Source: Mesorhizobium carmichaelinearum
GTDB taxonomy: Bacteria; Pseudomonadota; Alphaproteobacteria; Rhizobiales; Rhizobiaceae
Length of the DNA: 64,000 nucleotides
Assembly (NCBI RefSeq): GCF_900199455.1
Contig: NZ_FZQR01000008.1
Coordinates: 124,001 to 188,000 of the forward strand
Reading direction: 5' to 3'
Every line of letters starts with the position of its first letter. Position 1 is the first letter of the stretch. The notes below the pieces were generated by a model. The model was not told where the DNA came from. It ran no database searches and saw nothing but the letters and a program-made list of their open reading frames with translations. Below are positions 1-8,403 of this stretch, piece after piece. The position numbers and the translations under genes were made by a program.

Positions 1-36
1 AAGGCGCCGACGGATACCGTCAAATCCGTCGAATAG
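1..36 (+). CDS. 3' end of a gene cut by the window edge
   Basis: Frame 1 reads as the last eleven codons of a protein ending in TDTVKSVE and a TAG stop. The next gene is an RbsC-type sugar permease on the same strand, so the ATP-binding subunit of the same ABC transporter is the expected neighbour. The eleven residues alone cannot prove this. Confidence 0.45.
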   Translation, partial: KAPTDTVKSVE

Positions 37-50
37 GCACGTTGTAGAAC

Positions 51-75
51 GCTCCGGGCCTTCTCGGCCCGGAGC
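51..75 (+). terminator. Strong hairpin between ABC genes
   Basis: Perfect 10-bp inverted repeat GCTCCGGGCC/GGCCCGGAGC around the loop TTCTC, just after the upstream stop codon. No T-run follows, so it is more likely an mRNA-stabilising or attenuating hairpin within the ABC operon than a full terminator. Confidence 0.55.
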
Positions 76-152
76 CAATCCTCCGCAATTCCAATCCGCG
101 CATGATCCTTGCGAGAACCGTTCTCTGGGGCATGCGCCAGCCGGATCAGTCC

Positions 153-1148
153 ATGAACCCCCGCACCCGCCAAGCCCTGGAGTTCGTCCTCGACAACCTC
201 GTCTGGTTCATGCTGGTCTTTGTGCTGGTGGTCTTTTCCATCCTCATTCCGAACTATTTCCAGCTCGGCATCTTCGCCAACATCATCGAGGCCTCGAGCG
301 TGCTCGGCGTCATGTCGATCGGCCTGGCACTGGTCATCATCGCCGGCCATATGGACCTTTCGGTCGAATCCGTCGCCGCGCTCAGCGCCATGGCGGTCGG
401 CATCCTGTTCTGCTCGTCGGGCATCGGGCTTGGCGTTCAACTGCACCCGGAATGGCTGATGGTGCCGGTGTCGCTGCTTTTGGCGCTGGCCGTCGGCGGC
501 CTCATCGGCGCCTTCAACGGGTTTCTGGTCGTCAAGATCAAGATGAGCGCCTTCATCATCACCCTGGCATCCTACATCTGGGTGCGCGGCCTGGTGCTGG
601 TCATTTCGGGTGGCCGCTCGGCGCAGGATCTGGCACCAGCCATCCGCTGGTTCGGCATCCAGCGGCTGATCGGCCTGCCGCTCACCGCCTGGATCGCCAT
701 CGCCTGTTTCGTCGTCTTCTCGCTGATCATGGCCAAGACGCCGTTTGGTCGGCACCTGGTGATGATCGGCGGCAACGAAACCGCGACCTTCCGCGCCGGC
801 ATCCGGGTGAACCGCAATCTCATCATCGCCTTCGTGCTGGCCGGCGCCATTGCCGGCCTTGCCGGCTGGCTGCTGGCGATCCGCACCTCGGGCGCCACCG
901 CCAATCTCGGCGTCGGCCTGCTGTTCAACGCCTTTGCCGCGGTCGTCATCGGCGGCGTCAGCCTGAAGGGCGGCGTCGGCACCCTGCCCGGCGTCTATGC
1001 CGGCGTGCTTCTGCTTTCGGCCATCAACACGGCGATCAATCTGATGGGCCTGCCCGCCAACTTCACCCAGGTCATCCACGGCCTGCTGGTGCTGGCCGCC
1101 GTGCTGCTCGACGCCTTCAAGCAAACCATTCGCCAGAGACTCGCATGA
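153..1148 (+). CDS. Sugar ABC transporter permease (RbsC/BPD_transp_2 family)
   Basis: Inner-membrane permease of a ribose/xylose-type sugar importer. The 331-residue protein is almost wholly hydrophobic, with about eight to ten membrane segments. It carries the family motif around GGNETATFRAGIRVNRN that faces the ATPase, and the glycine-rich C-terminal block VVIGGVSLKGGVGTLPG. The start at 153 (MNPRTRQ) is preferred because it opens directly into the first membrane segment; an in-frame ATG at 102 would add 17 polar residues. An SDR dehydrogenase starts 13 bp downstream, which suggests that the transported sugar or polyol is oxidised after uptake. The substrate cannot be read from the sequence. 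Confidence 0.9.
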   Translation: MNPRTRQALEFVLDNLVWFMLVFVLVVFSILIPNYFQLGIFANIIEASSVLGVMSIGLALVIIAGHMDLSVESVAALSAMAVGILFCSSGIGLGVQLHPEWLMVPVSLLLALAVGGLIGAFNGFLVVKIKMSAFIITLASYIWVRGLVLVISGGRSAQDLAPAIRWFGIQRLIGLPLTAWIAIACFVVFSLIMAKTPFGRHLVMIGGNETATFRAGIRVNRNLIIAFVLAGAIAGLAGWLLAIRTSGATANLGVGLLFNAFAAVVIGGVSLKGGVGTLPGVYAGVLLLSAINTAINLMGLPANFTQVIHGLLVLAAVLLDAFKQTIRQRLA

Positions 1149-1161
1149 CAGGGTGGCTCGC

Positions 1162-1932
1162 ATGACCGGACGGTTGAACGATAAGGTCGCGCTGATCATC
1201 GGCAGCGCAAGCGGCATCGGCAAAGGCACCGCACTGCGCTTCGCCGAAGAAGGTGCAAGGCTGGTGCTCGCCGACACCGATGCCGAGGCCGGGCAAGCGA
1301 CCGCGGATGAACTCGGCGCCCCTTTCATCGGCACCGACATCTCGCAAATGCGCGACGCCGAGGCCGCGGTGGCACTGGCGCTGAAGCACCACGGCCGCCT
1401 CGACATCATCGTGCAGAATGCCGGCATCTATCCCTGGCAGCTGATCGAAAACACCAGCACCGACGACTGGGACCGCGTCATGGCCGTCAATCTGCGCGGC
1501 ACCTTCAACGCCACCCGCGCAGCCCTGGTGCCGATGAAGGCGCAGCGCTTCGGGCGCATGCTCTACACCTCCTCCATCACCGGCCCGCATGTCACAAGTC
1601 CCGGCCACGGCCACTATTCGGCGACCAAGGCCGGCATCAACGGCTTCATCCGTTCGGCCGCGCTCGAATTCTCCGGCTACGGCATCACCGTCAACGGCGT
1701 CGAACCCGGCAACATCCTGACCGAGGCCATCCAGCAACATCGTGGCGCCGCCTATATCAAGAACATGGAGGACTCCATCCCGCTCGGCCGGCTCGGCAGC
1801 CCGCGCGACGTCGCCAACGCCTTCCTGTTCCTCGCCTCCGACGACGCCAGCTACATCACCGGCACGACCATTGTCGTCGATGGCGGGCAATTGCTGCCCG
1901 AGGGCAAGGATTTCCGGATGGTGCCGCAGTGA
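1162..1932 (+). CDS. SDR-family NAD(P)-dependent dehydrogenase
   Basis: Classical short-chain dehydrogenase of 256 residues, the usual family length. Visible motifs are the cofactor glycines GSASGIG (14-20), Asp38 after the second strand (favouring NAD over NADP), NAG (86-88), the catalytic serine in TSSIT near 138, and YSATK with Tyr152 and Lys156. The C-terminal TGTTIVVDGGQ is typical. It follows the sugar permease by 13 bp in an apparent operon, so a role oxidising the imported sugar or sugar alcohol is inferred. GTG at 1153 is an alternative start. Confidence 0.9.
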   Translation: MTGRLNDKVALIIGSASGIGKGTALRFAEEGARLVLADTDAEAGQATADELGAPFIGTDISQMRDAEAAVALALKHHGRLDIIVQNAGIYPWQLIENTSTDDWDRVMAVNLRGTFNATRAALVPMKAQRFGRMLYTSSITGPHVTSPGHGHYSATKAGINGFIRSAALEFSGYGITVNGVEPGNILTEAIQQHRGAAYIKNMEDSIPLGRLGSPRDVANAFLFLASDDASYITGTTIVVDGGQLLPEGKDFRMVPQ

Positions 1933-2070
1933 TCCTTGCTTCACGGCCACGAACAGGCTGATCCGGCGCTCCGCAGATCGGCCGGCAAAACACTCCCTTA
2001 TAGGTTGCATGCAACGTAAACGCCCCTCAAGGGTTGTTTGTAAAGTGCTAATCAAGGGAGGGACCTGAGA

Positions 2071-2271
2071 ATGGCCGACGAAATCAGAACCGATCATATC
2101 TACCAGCGCGCTCATGCTTTGGCAGAGGGTGGTATTCACCAGTGTCCAGCAGAGATCGTTGCAGCGTTGCTGGCTGAGGGTTATCCGGAAGCGGCCGAGT
2201 TGTTGAACTCCGAAAACATCCGTGCTGACCTTCGCAGGGTTTGTGGTGCGGCGATTGCCAGCGGCCAGTAA
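2071..2271 (+). CDS. Small conserved-type hypothetical protein, 66 aa
   Basis: Soluble, helix-rich 66-residue protein (begins MADEIRTDHIYQRAHALAEG) with no membrane segment and one cysteine near the C-terminus. A very strong ribosome site GGGAGGG lies 9 nt before the ATG, and codon use resembles the flanking genes, so it is probably expressed. Function not recognised. It stands alone, 138 bp after the SDR gene. Confidence 0.6.
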   Translation: MADEIRTDHIYQRAHALAEGGIHQCPAEIVAALLAEGYPEAAELLNSENIRADLRRVCGAAIASGQ

Positions 2272-2381
2272 TGCGCCACAAATCCGGGGCCTCGTTAGTG
2301 ACGCTCATAGGGCGGCATCAGCGAAATTTCGGCATTCTCGGCCACCAACGCGCCTCACGGCTGGCGGCCGCCGACGCCCGA

Positions 2382-3206
2382 TCAGCCGGATTTCTTGTAC
2401 AACAGCAATTCAGGCCGGTATTCGAAATGCATGGTATCATAGTGATACCAGCGCCCACCCCAGATGAAGCCGTTCTTCTCGAACAGTTCGACGATCGAGA
2501 GCGGAATGCGATTCTTGAAGGGAATGTGTCCCTTCGGGTGGGATTTATCCCGGTTGTTGTACCAGTAATCGGAGAAGCCGACATTGATATCGAAGGCTGC
2601 GCCGAAAGAGTGGACGCTCAACCGATCTGTGCCGGCGATGGGCCGCCAGACAAAGCCGCCTCCAGGCTTGAGCCCGTAACGGCTTAGCTCCGCGGGCATG
2701 ACCTCAAGGGCATCGGAAACCTTGCCCAGCCGGTCGTCGATGCCAAAAACCCTGGTGACCTGCACAGTCGTCTTGCCGAGTTTGGGCAGCCATTTGACGT
2801 TGGCGATGTGCTTGCCCACTTCCGCGGCGCTTGCACCGTAGAGCTTCTTGAAGAAGGCTTCGTTGCGGATACGGCCGGGATCGAAGTCCTCCGCCGGGAC
2901 CAGCGCGCCAGCACTTGCCGTGGGATAGACATAGCGAAACATGTCCTCGATGTCGGGGCTCTCCAGCAGCGCGTCGGCGTCGCGCGTCTTGCCGTCGTCC
3001 CACACCATGGTGGTGCCGTCGGTCCAGGTCAGGACATTGCCCGATATGGTGAACAGCCCGGGATAGGCCCTGAGCAAGGCGGCCTTGGCAGCCGGCTGGT
3101 CCACGCCGTCGCCGGCATCCCCCGCATAGGCGAAGCGCCCGGGAACGGTGATTGCCAACGCAATCAGCAGCCGCAGCAGCAAGCGCTGCCCTGGATGCCT
3201 GGTCAT
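2382..3206 (-). CDS. Secreted D-alanyl-D-alanine carboxypeptidase-like protein (VanY/M15 family)
   Basis: Predicted periplasmic zinc peptidase acting on peptidoglycan stem peptides. The 274-residue product opens with a signal peptide (MTRHPGQRLLLRLLIALAI, cleavage probably after FAYA). Its C-terminal half carries the M15 zinc motifs: SVHSFGAAFDIN (first His and Asp ligands) and WYHYDTMHFEYRPEL (catalytic acid region and last His). The N-terminal 130 residues are a long linker-like region typical of this rhizobial subgroup. The start at 3206 is supported by GGGAGG nine bases upstream. Confidence 0.85.
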   Translation of the reverse strand: MTRHPGQRLLLRLLIALAITVPGRFAYAGDAGDGVDQPAAKAALLRAYPGLFTISGNVLTWTDGTTMVWDDGKTRDADALLESPDIEDMFRYVYPTASAGALVPAEDFDPGRIRNEAFFKKLYGASAAEVGKHIANVKWLPKLGKTTVQVTRVFGIDDRLGKVSDALEVMPAELSRYGLKPGGGFVWRPIAGTDRLSVHSFGAAFDINVGFSDYWYNNRDKSHPKGHIPFKNRIPLSIVELFEKNGFIWGGRWYHYDTMHFEYRPELLLYKKSG

Positions 3207-3399
3207 TGTCCTGCCTCCCGGAAACTCTCCCCCATTTTTCACGCAATTCGTCGGTTGTCGCACTGGCCGCATATCGTTCAAACCTGCTTACAAAAGTCTC
3301 GTCAAGCGCCTCCGGGCCAGACGTGGCTTCCTCCTCGGACGGCGGCTGTCGACGCAGATCTTCGATTGCTTTTCCCAGAACCGCATCCTTGTTCAGCCG

Positions 3400-3578
3400 A
3401 CCGCGACCGTTTCAGACGCATGGTGGCCGTCTGCACGGCTGGCGGTGTCGATATCGGGGAATGGATGGTCAGGAAGGGCTATGCGGTCGACTGGCCGAAG
3501 TACAGCGCCGGCTTCTATGCCAGGGCTGAAACAGAAGCCAGGACAGCCAAGCGCGGCCTGGGCTGGATCGTTCGATAG
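3400..3578 (+). pseudogene. 3' remnant of a thermonuclease (SNase-like) gene
   Basis: The frame ending at 3578 encodes DRDRFRRMVAVCTAGGVDIG and then GEWMVRKGYAVDWPKY, followed by about 20 residues. This matches the C-terminal part of small secreted staphylococcal-nuclease-like proteins common in rhizobia (the DRYGRMVAVC strand, then the GYA helix). The N-terminal catalytic half, with its IDAPE-type loop, is not found upstream in any frame, and the reading frame runs open into antisense of the VanY-like gene. I infer a truncated, non-functional copy. The exact left limit is uncertain. Confidence 0.6.
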
Positions 3579-3741
3579 GCCTTGGGAATGGCGCAAGCAG
3601 ATGACGGTGAACTAGACCTATCCGTACTACCCACCTTGTTGGGCGGTCATATTGCGCTCGGCCGGCGCCTTCCCGTGCGAGTTGGCGCCGGATTTAGCAA
3701 TTAATTCGGAGGCGTTTCCGCCTTCGATGCTAGGCCTATAT

Positions 3742-4017
3742 TCAGCCGCCCATCATCTTTGCCATAGCGCAGAAATCCGCATGCGACTTGTTGAGTGTGG
3801 TGTCGCCGCAGTCCTTCAAGACCGCCTTCTGTTCGTCGGGTTTCATGGCCATCCATGCGGTCTTGAAATCCTTTTCCGTCTTCAGAGTTTTCATGCCGGC
3901 ATCGGTGAAGAACGGCGACATCTTTGCCGGGTCGTCGAGCGCGGATGTACTGCCAGCCAGAGCCGAACCAGCCATGATTGCGAGCGCCATCGCGCCCGTT
4001 GTGAGCGTCTTGATCAT
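3742..4017 (-). CDS. Small secreted hypothetical protein
   Basis: The 91-residue product begins with a clear signal peptide (MIKTLTTGAMALAIMAGSAL AG, cleavage near ALA-GS). The mature protein is about 68 residues, charged, with two cysteines (in KDCGD and DFCAM) that could form a disulfide in the periplasm. GGAGG sits 6 nt before the ATG and fixes the start. Function not recognised. Confidence 0.7.
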   Translation of the reverse strand: MIKTLTTGAMALAIMAGSALAGSTSALDDPAKMSPFFTDAGMKTLKTEKDFKTAWMAMKPDEQKAVLKDCGDTTLNKSHADFCAMAKMMGG

Positions 4018-4248
4018 TGTTTCCTCCATAATTAGGTCATTCAGCGTGACCTTCCGGAAAAACGTGATCAGACTGACTCGGTTCCACCGCTCACCGGCTT
4101 TGAACTCAGGTAGGTTCGCAAAGCCGGCCTTGATGGCCTCCGTGCGGATGTTCCGAGACGTTGCGGGCGTGCCGCTGGAGCCGGCGACCGAAGGGGGATC
4201 GTATCACGGTCACAGACACGCAATGACCGTCACCTCCAGCCGGCCAAC

Positions 4249-4680
4249 TCAGTACATGATCCTTTGCCTCAACCAGGCAAAGAACCCATTCCCTCCAACT
4301 GTTGTGCGGACTCGCGCGGCAGCCCAACCCGCTTTCATGGTAGCGCCGGCATGGCAATCGCAGACGATCTCATGGAGTTGCCAGTCGCTCAGTTCGAAAA
4401 AGCGCCTTGCCTCGCCGTACGTGTCATCTTTCAGGCCCGACGCGCGCAGCACCGGGTCTGCGAAGGCAACAGCGATTGGTGATCCTTCCCCACGCACCCC
4501 GGTACGTTCCTCCAGGCGCAAATATTCGGTCCCTGCAAACGCCGCAAGGCACCGGTCAGGATGTTGTTCGAGAAGTTCGGCCCAACGCTCGATACGCTGG
4601 TTCCGTGTCATTGCCGAATATGCAGCCGAAGATTCAATCTTGGCGACCGCATGCAGTTGGTCGAGTGTCTGGTGTTTCAT
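4249..4680 (-). CDS. Hypothetical protein, 143 aa
   Basis: Starts MKHQTLDQLHAVAKIESSA with AGGAG about 8 nt upstream. The middle (RNQRIERWAELLEQHPDRCL) is amphipathic and helical. The C-terminus has a short Cys/His patch (HEIVCDCHAG) that could bind metal. No signal peptide or membrane segment. The fold resembles no family I can name. It stands alone between small decayed genes. Confidence 0.6.
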   Translation of the reverse strand: MKHQTLDQLHAVAKIESSAAYSAMTRNQRIERWAELLEQHPDRCLAAFAGTEYLRLEERTGVRGEGSPIAVAFADPVLRASGLKDDTYGEARRFFELSDWQLHEIVCDCHAGATMKAGWAAARVRTTVGGNGFFAWLRQRIMY

Positions 4681-4874
4681 GGTCGGCTCCTGTGGAGAGG
4701 GAAACGCCCACGCCTTCAAGGGAATTATCGCGCGCTATGGCTTCGACAAGAGCAGGAAGCTGCAGGAAGAAATCTATCTTCTGACACCACCAAATGGGGC
4801 CGGTCTGAACACCTTCCGCGATGGCGCCTATTGGCCTACCCAGCTGTAGGGAGCCGCACCGGTCCTGTGGTGTT

Positions 4875-5148
4875 TCACTGGATGAACTCGACTTCCTTCC
4901 CGGTCACTTCCCGCACGGCCTTCAACAGTGTCTGATGCAGGACACGCGTTGCCCGGTAGTGGTCGCAGTGTGGCGATATGAGCGGCTTCACGATGCTCTT
5001 GTGGAGCGCTTCCGCTGCGATGCAACCAGGCGTCGGCATTCTCCTGCCAGAAAGGCGGCACGGCGCGTTCCTTGCCGTCCTTGCGCGCCTGTGCGCCGTA
5101 CATCCAAGCGTAATTGGCGCGCTCCTGATCCTTCTTAGCGACTGCCAC
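4875..5148 (-). pseudogene. Frameshifted small gene of the ligase operon (MAVAKK family)
   Basis: From a GTG at 5148, preceded by GGGAGGAAGAC, the frame reads MAVAKKDQERANYAWMYGAQ and continues to WQENADAW. Sense is then lost in this frame, but a second frame continues coherently from about 5040 as AAEALHKSIVKPLISPHCD and ends REVTGKEVEFIQ at 4875. The two halves together would give a protein of about 90 residues, so one single-base frameshift near 5035-5050 splits the gene (or is a sequencing error). It lies 14 bp downstream of the 69-aa gene. A stub of a paralogue lies at 63822-63854. Confidence 0.6.
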
Positions 5149-5161
5149 CGTCTTCCTCCCG

Positions 5162-5371
5162 CTAGCGCCCCAAGGGCTGTTTTGAAAGCGAGACAAGTTC
5201 AGCCTCGTCTTTGATGCCGGCCATGTAGTTGGCGATGATGCGGGATGCGATGGCGTCTCGCGCTTCCGGCGACTGGTCTTGAAGCTTCAAATGCTCAAAG
5301 ACCCTGCCGAGCAAAGCCAACTCTGATGGATCGAAAATGCCGGCCTCATTCGCCCTTGTGCGTATTGGCAT
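5162..5371 (-). CDS. Small hypothetical protein of the ligase operon, 69 aa
   Basis: Helical, soluble 69-residue protein (MPIRTRANEAGIFDPSELAL to VSLSKQPLGR). Its first 26 bases overlap the end of the ligase fragment, which suggests translational coupling when the ligase was intact. The shape, with an ASRIIANYMAGIKDEAEL tail, is one I associate with short rhizobial hypothetical proteins. Function unknown. The paralogous operon at the right edge lacks this gene. Confidence 0.65.
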   Translation of the reverse strand: MPIRTRANEAGIFDPSELALLGRVFEHLKLQDQSPEARDAIASRIIANYMAGIKDEAELVSLSKQPLGR

Positions 5372-5762
5372 GGTTCTCCTCCCGGAAATCCTGCAGCGAA
5401 GCGTGCCGCAAATCTTCCTCGCCGCGCAAGTGCTTCACGCGGCCTATGATGCCGGGCTTGACCCATTGGGTCGCCGGCCGCTTCATGCCCTTCGGCGCCG
5501 GTCCGGCCTGCTCCTGGACGCGCCGCCATAGCCGTTCGCGGATCGCGCGGCCGGGATTGATAAAGGCCGAACCGACATACCGGCCGGTAGCACGATCCGC
5601 CAACAAGGCGAAGGCAGGCTTTCCCGCCTCGCGTTCGACGCCAAGCAGATCATATTCATCAACGGAATAGCATTTCGCCTTCAGCCAGTTCGTCGAAGGG
5701 CCGCTGCGGTATTTGCTGTCGCGCCGTTTCGATACCATTCCCTCGAGAGCGAAAAATCTTAA
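5346..5762 (-). pseudogene. Truncated ATP-dependent DNA ligase (C-terminal part)
   Basis: The frame reads FFALEGMVSKRRDSKYRSGP and then TNWLKAKC. These are nucleotidyltransferase motif IV (EGxVSK) and motif V (WLKxKC) of ATP-dependent, LigD/LigC-like ligases, followed by an OB-fold-like tail (LLADRATGRYVGSAFINPGR). The adenylation lysine motif (KxDG) and motifs III-IIIa are missing, because an in-frame TAG at 5763-5765 and unrelated sequence lie just upstream. A product from the ATG at 5738 (130 aa) could not be an active ligase. The last 50 codons match the partial gene at 63841-64000. Confidence 0.8.
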
Positions 5763-5798
5763 CTAGGCGTGTGCCATATCCACCAACGGTAGATCTCT

Positions 5799-6026
5799 GT
5801 GGATGCTCAATCGGCGGCGTTTAAGGTTATAGTTGTCATTTTTGGATGGCTCGGCCTGTTATTCGCAGGATTGTTTATCCTTGGAATTTTCCTGGAAGGA
5901 AGCCATGGCGATGGCTTCCTATCGATGATCATCGGCATCACTTGGGCGATCGCCTATTGGCCTGTTACGTTGATTGTGCTCGGTTTAGGATTTTGGGCTT
6001 CGATCTGGTGGATGAAGCAGGGGTAG
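5799..6026 (+). CDS. Small membrane protein, 75 aa
   Basis: From a GTG at 5799 the product has two long hydrophobic helices (VIVVIFGWLGLLFAGLFILG and a second ending in LGLGFWASIWW) joined by a short Gly/His loop. No recognised domain. The ribosome site is weak (GGTAGA), and the gene sits immediately beside the break point of the ligase fragment, so its expression is uncertain. Confidence 0.5.
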   Translation: MDAQSAAFKVIVVIFGWLGLLFAGLFILGIFLEGSHGDGFLSMIIGITWAIAYWPVTLIVLGLGFWASIWWMKQG

Positions 6027-6150
6027 CGACCACCCCAATTTCAAACTGTGACATACCCGAAATCGGGCGTTTCTGAGCGCATAGCTGGGCGCAACGCGGC
6101 GCACCGGCCTGAGAGGACCGGCAGACACCGTTGAATTCATTTAAGAAAAG

Positions 6151-6226
<76 letters not shown>

Positions 6227-6443
6227 GCTCCGGCGCGGACCTTTAAGCGGTCGGGACCGGCTTCGCAAGGCCAAATGAACAGGCGACGCCGTGTTCGCCG
6301 GCCGGATTTGTGAACAAAACGCCGGCTGTCAAAAAACCTTCTCCAGTTTGCTGTTATGATGGTTTGGTGCGCTTGACACCCGGTGGCGAACCCCTTATCC
6401 AGCGGCCCAACGACGAACACGGCTGACACGTGCTCGTCAATGC

Positions 6444-6520
6444 GCGGGTGTAGCTCAGTTGGTTAGAGTGCCGGCCTGTCACGCCGGAGGTCGCGGGTTC
6501 GAGCCCCGTCACTCGCGCCA
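6444..6520 (+). tRNA. tRNA-Asp, anticodon GUC
   Basis: Acceptor GCGGGTG/CACTCGC, D-arm with GTTGGTTAGAG, anticodon stem CCGGC/GCCGG with loop CTGTCAC (anticodon GTC), TPsiC arm CGCGGGTTCGAGCCCCG, and an encoded CCA. It lies opposite in strand to tRNA-Val, 217 bp away. A small hairpin (6528-6546) follows. Confidence 0.96.
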
Positions 6521-6645
6521 TTTCTCTCAAGGGTTTCAAACCCTTGGCTTCGGAGGAATGTCGACATTGGATGTCAAAAATCTCTTCTCGTATGTGCGGG
6601 GCAGCTGTACCCCGGTCGGCACGTTGCGGCGCGAGCTCGAACCGA

Positions 6646-6924
6646 CTACCGCGGACGCGCTCTATTCCATCCCTGCCGAACTTTTCGCAACTCGCCACGG
6701 AGCGGTGGCGTGGAATTTGTCGATGCCAGGTCCGCCGCTGCGCCCTTGGATCCCCGTCTGAATATCTGGCCGAGGACCAGGCCGATGTATCCCACCTGAA
6801 GAATGATGAGCGCAAGAATAGCCCAACCGAGCGCTTTCCAGATGGAGCCGGTTTCTATCTCAGCCCAGATCGCCACGATGAACGACGCCGCGAACATGCC
6901 CACCAGAAATTGCGGAAAATACAT
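6646..6924 (-). CDS. Exopolysaccharide production repressor-like small membrane protein (ExoX/SyrA family)
   Basis: The 92-residue product starts MYFPQFLVGMFAASFIVAIW and has a second helix ending ALIILQVGYIGLVLGQIFRR. This two-helix pattern with the conserved YFPQFL start and LIQVGY block resembles SyrA/ExoX proteins of rhizobia, inner-membrane proteins that modulate exopolysaccharide synthesis. The C-terminal 35 residues are a polar tail of no recognised type. The start at 6924 is chosen by homology to that pattern; the frame remains open to 7059. The exopolysaccharide cluster at 54-62 kb could be a target, but nothing here links them directly. Confidence 0.7.
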   Translation of the reverse strand: MYFPQFLVGMFAASFIVAIWAEIETGSIWKALGWAILALIILQVGYIGLVLGQIFRRGSKGAAADLASTNSTPPLRGELRKVRQGWNRARPR

Positions 6925-7150
6925 ATTGCGCAGCACCACGTTTTGACGGTTTGGCGATTTTCGGCCGTTAAAGACCCGCCGCTCCGCGAACGGAGCGGCG
7001 GGGCCCCCAATTTGCCCCCCGATTGCCGAGTTGATGGTTGACCGCGGCATTGCTGGCAATGCAATTGCTGCGCCAAATGCAATGACCCATTACGGGACAC
7101 CTTCGCCAATGGCGCAAGGCCGGATTGCCGATTAACATTATCTGTTGCTA

Positions 7151-7627
7151 ATGTGCCACCCAGCAGGACCAACGGTGGCGAGGTTTTTGGCAGAGTTGTT
7201 GGCCGCGACGCTGGAAGCGTCGGCAGGCCGATGCGGGTCTAACGACACCGATAAGCAAATCTCCGAAGACGCGCTCAGAATGATCTGCGCAGAGATGTAT
7301 TCTGGCATTCTGGGCCAGGAATGCCTGCATGGACGTCGCTACCTGCAAAGTCGCATCGAGAATGGTTTCAAAAGGCACTTCGAGGAAATGCGGCCGCAGT
7401 TGATCGCGGATGGGTACACCATCGTGCCCAGCGTGACCGAGAGTGAAGCCGTAAGGGATGCTGTCGCGCTCAACCCCTGGCCAGCAGCGCCTCGACCTCC
7501 TGCAGCGTCGGCATCGACGGTGCCGTGCCCGGCCTGGTCACCGAAATGCCAGCCACGGCACAGGCGAAGCGCACCGCTTGCAGCGGCTCCACGCCTCGCG
7601 ACAGGGCCGCGGCGAAGCCGCCGTTGA
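7151..7627 (+). CDS. Possible hypothetical protein overlapping ribokinase end
   Basis: Between 7151 and about 7470 the frame has coding character (for example SEDALRMICAEMYSGILGQE and GFKRHFEEMRPQLIADGYT). It then runs into antisense of the ribokinase gene until a stop at 7627. I infer a small gene whose real 3' end was lost when it abutted the ribokinase, so it may be a fragment. No domain recognised. Confidence 0.35.
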   Translation: MCHPAGPTVARFLAELLAATLEASAGRCGSNDTDKQISEDALRMICAEMYSGILGQECLHGRRYLQSRIENGFKRHFEEMRPQLIADGYTIVPSVTESEAVRDAVALNPWPAAPRPPAASASTVPCPAWSPKCQPRHRRSAPLAAAPRLATGPRRSRR

Positions 7628-8399
7628 AGGCGTCTCCCGCGCCGGTGGTTTCGACCACCGGGCCAGCGCTGATGGCGGGGACATATTCGGAGCGATTCTT
7701 GGTGTGCAGCAGCGCACCCTTGTCGCCGAGCGTGACGATGACCGTGCCGACGCCCTTTTCGAGCAGCTTGCTGGCGGCGGCGCGCGCCTCATCGACCGCA
7801 GAGACTTTTAGCCCCGTCAACTCCTCCGTCTCGGTCTCGTTCGGCGTGAGATAGTCGCAGAGCGTGTAGATGCGGTCGGGAAGCTTTGCCGCGGGAGCGG
7901 GGTTGAGGATGGTCGTCACCCCTGCCCCGCGCGCGATCTCCAGCGCCCTGAGCGCCGCGTCGATCGGCTGCTCGAGCTGCGTGACGAAGACGCCGGCGCC
8001 ACGAATCAAATCCCCATTGGCCTCGATATCGGCCGGCGAGATCAGCATGGCCGCACCAGGACTGACGATGATGGCGTTGTTGCCGCTGCCCTCCTCGACG
8101 AAGATGTAGGCGGCGCCCGTATAGCTGTCCGGCGTGTCGATGACGGCGCTTTTGACGCCGGCAACCTGCCAGGTCCGCTTGGCCATATCGGCGAAGGCAT
8201 CGACACCGAGCCGGGTCAGGAAGGTGGTGTCGGCGCCGAGCTTGCCGGCCGCCACGGCCTGATTCGATCCCTTGCCGCCCGGGCCGAGCTTGAACGAGTT
8301 GCCGAGGATCGTTTCACCCATGCGCGGCTGGCGATCGGCGCGATAGGCGGTGTCGGCGACGAAGACACCCAATATGACGACAGGCTTGCCGGAGGCCAT
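7470..8399 (-). CDS. rbsK: Ribokinase-family (PfkB) sugar kinase
   Basis: Cytosolic ATP-dependent kinase of 309 residues, the usual ribokinase length. Near the N-terminus it has the PfkB signature region around GPGGKGSNQAVAAGKLGADT; near the C-terminus it has VVETTGAGDAFNGGFAAALS with the catalytic Asp in GAGD. The NPAPA strand is typical of ribokinases. It lies 4 bp after the FucU-type mutarotase, in an operon with the ABC ATPase, so it should phosphorylate the sugar brought in by this locus. Ribose is plausible, but another pentose or deoxy-sugar is equally possible. The start at 8399 (MASGKPVV) is preferred. Confidence 0.88.
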   Translation of the reverse strand: MASGKPVVILGVFVADTAYRADRQPRMGETILGNSFKLGPGGKGSNQAVAAGKLGADTTFLTRLGVDAFADMAKRTWQVAGVKSAVIDTPDSYTGAAYIFVEEGSGNNAIIVSPGAAMLISPADIEANGDLIRGAGVFVTQLEQPIDAALRALEIARGAGVTTILNPAPAAKLPDRIYTLCDYLTPNETETEELTGLKVSAVDEARAAASKLLEKGVGTVIVTLGDKGALLHTKNRSEYVPAISAGPVVETTGAGDAFNGGFAAALSRGVEPLQAVRFACAVAGISVTRPGTAPSMPTLQEVEALLARG

Positions 8400-8403
8400 A
8401 ATG

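Noticed and set aside
4719-4849. Short plus-strand stretch reading KGIIARYGFDKSRKLQEEIY to WPTQL
   Set aside because: It looks like the tail of a gene, but no start, domain or upstream continuation could be found, so no feature is claimed.
6558-6761. Possible small protein MSTLDVKNLFSYV after tRNA-Asp
   Set aside because: The GGAGG lies too close to the ATG and the second half is antisense of the ExoX-like gene.
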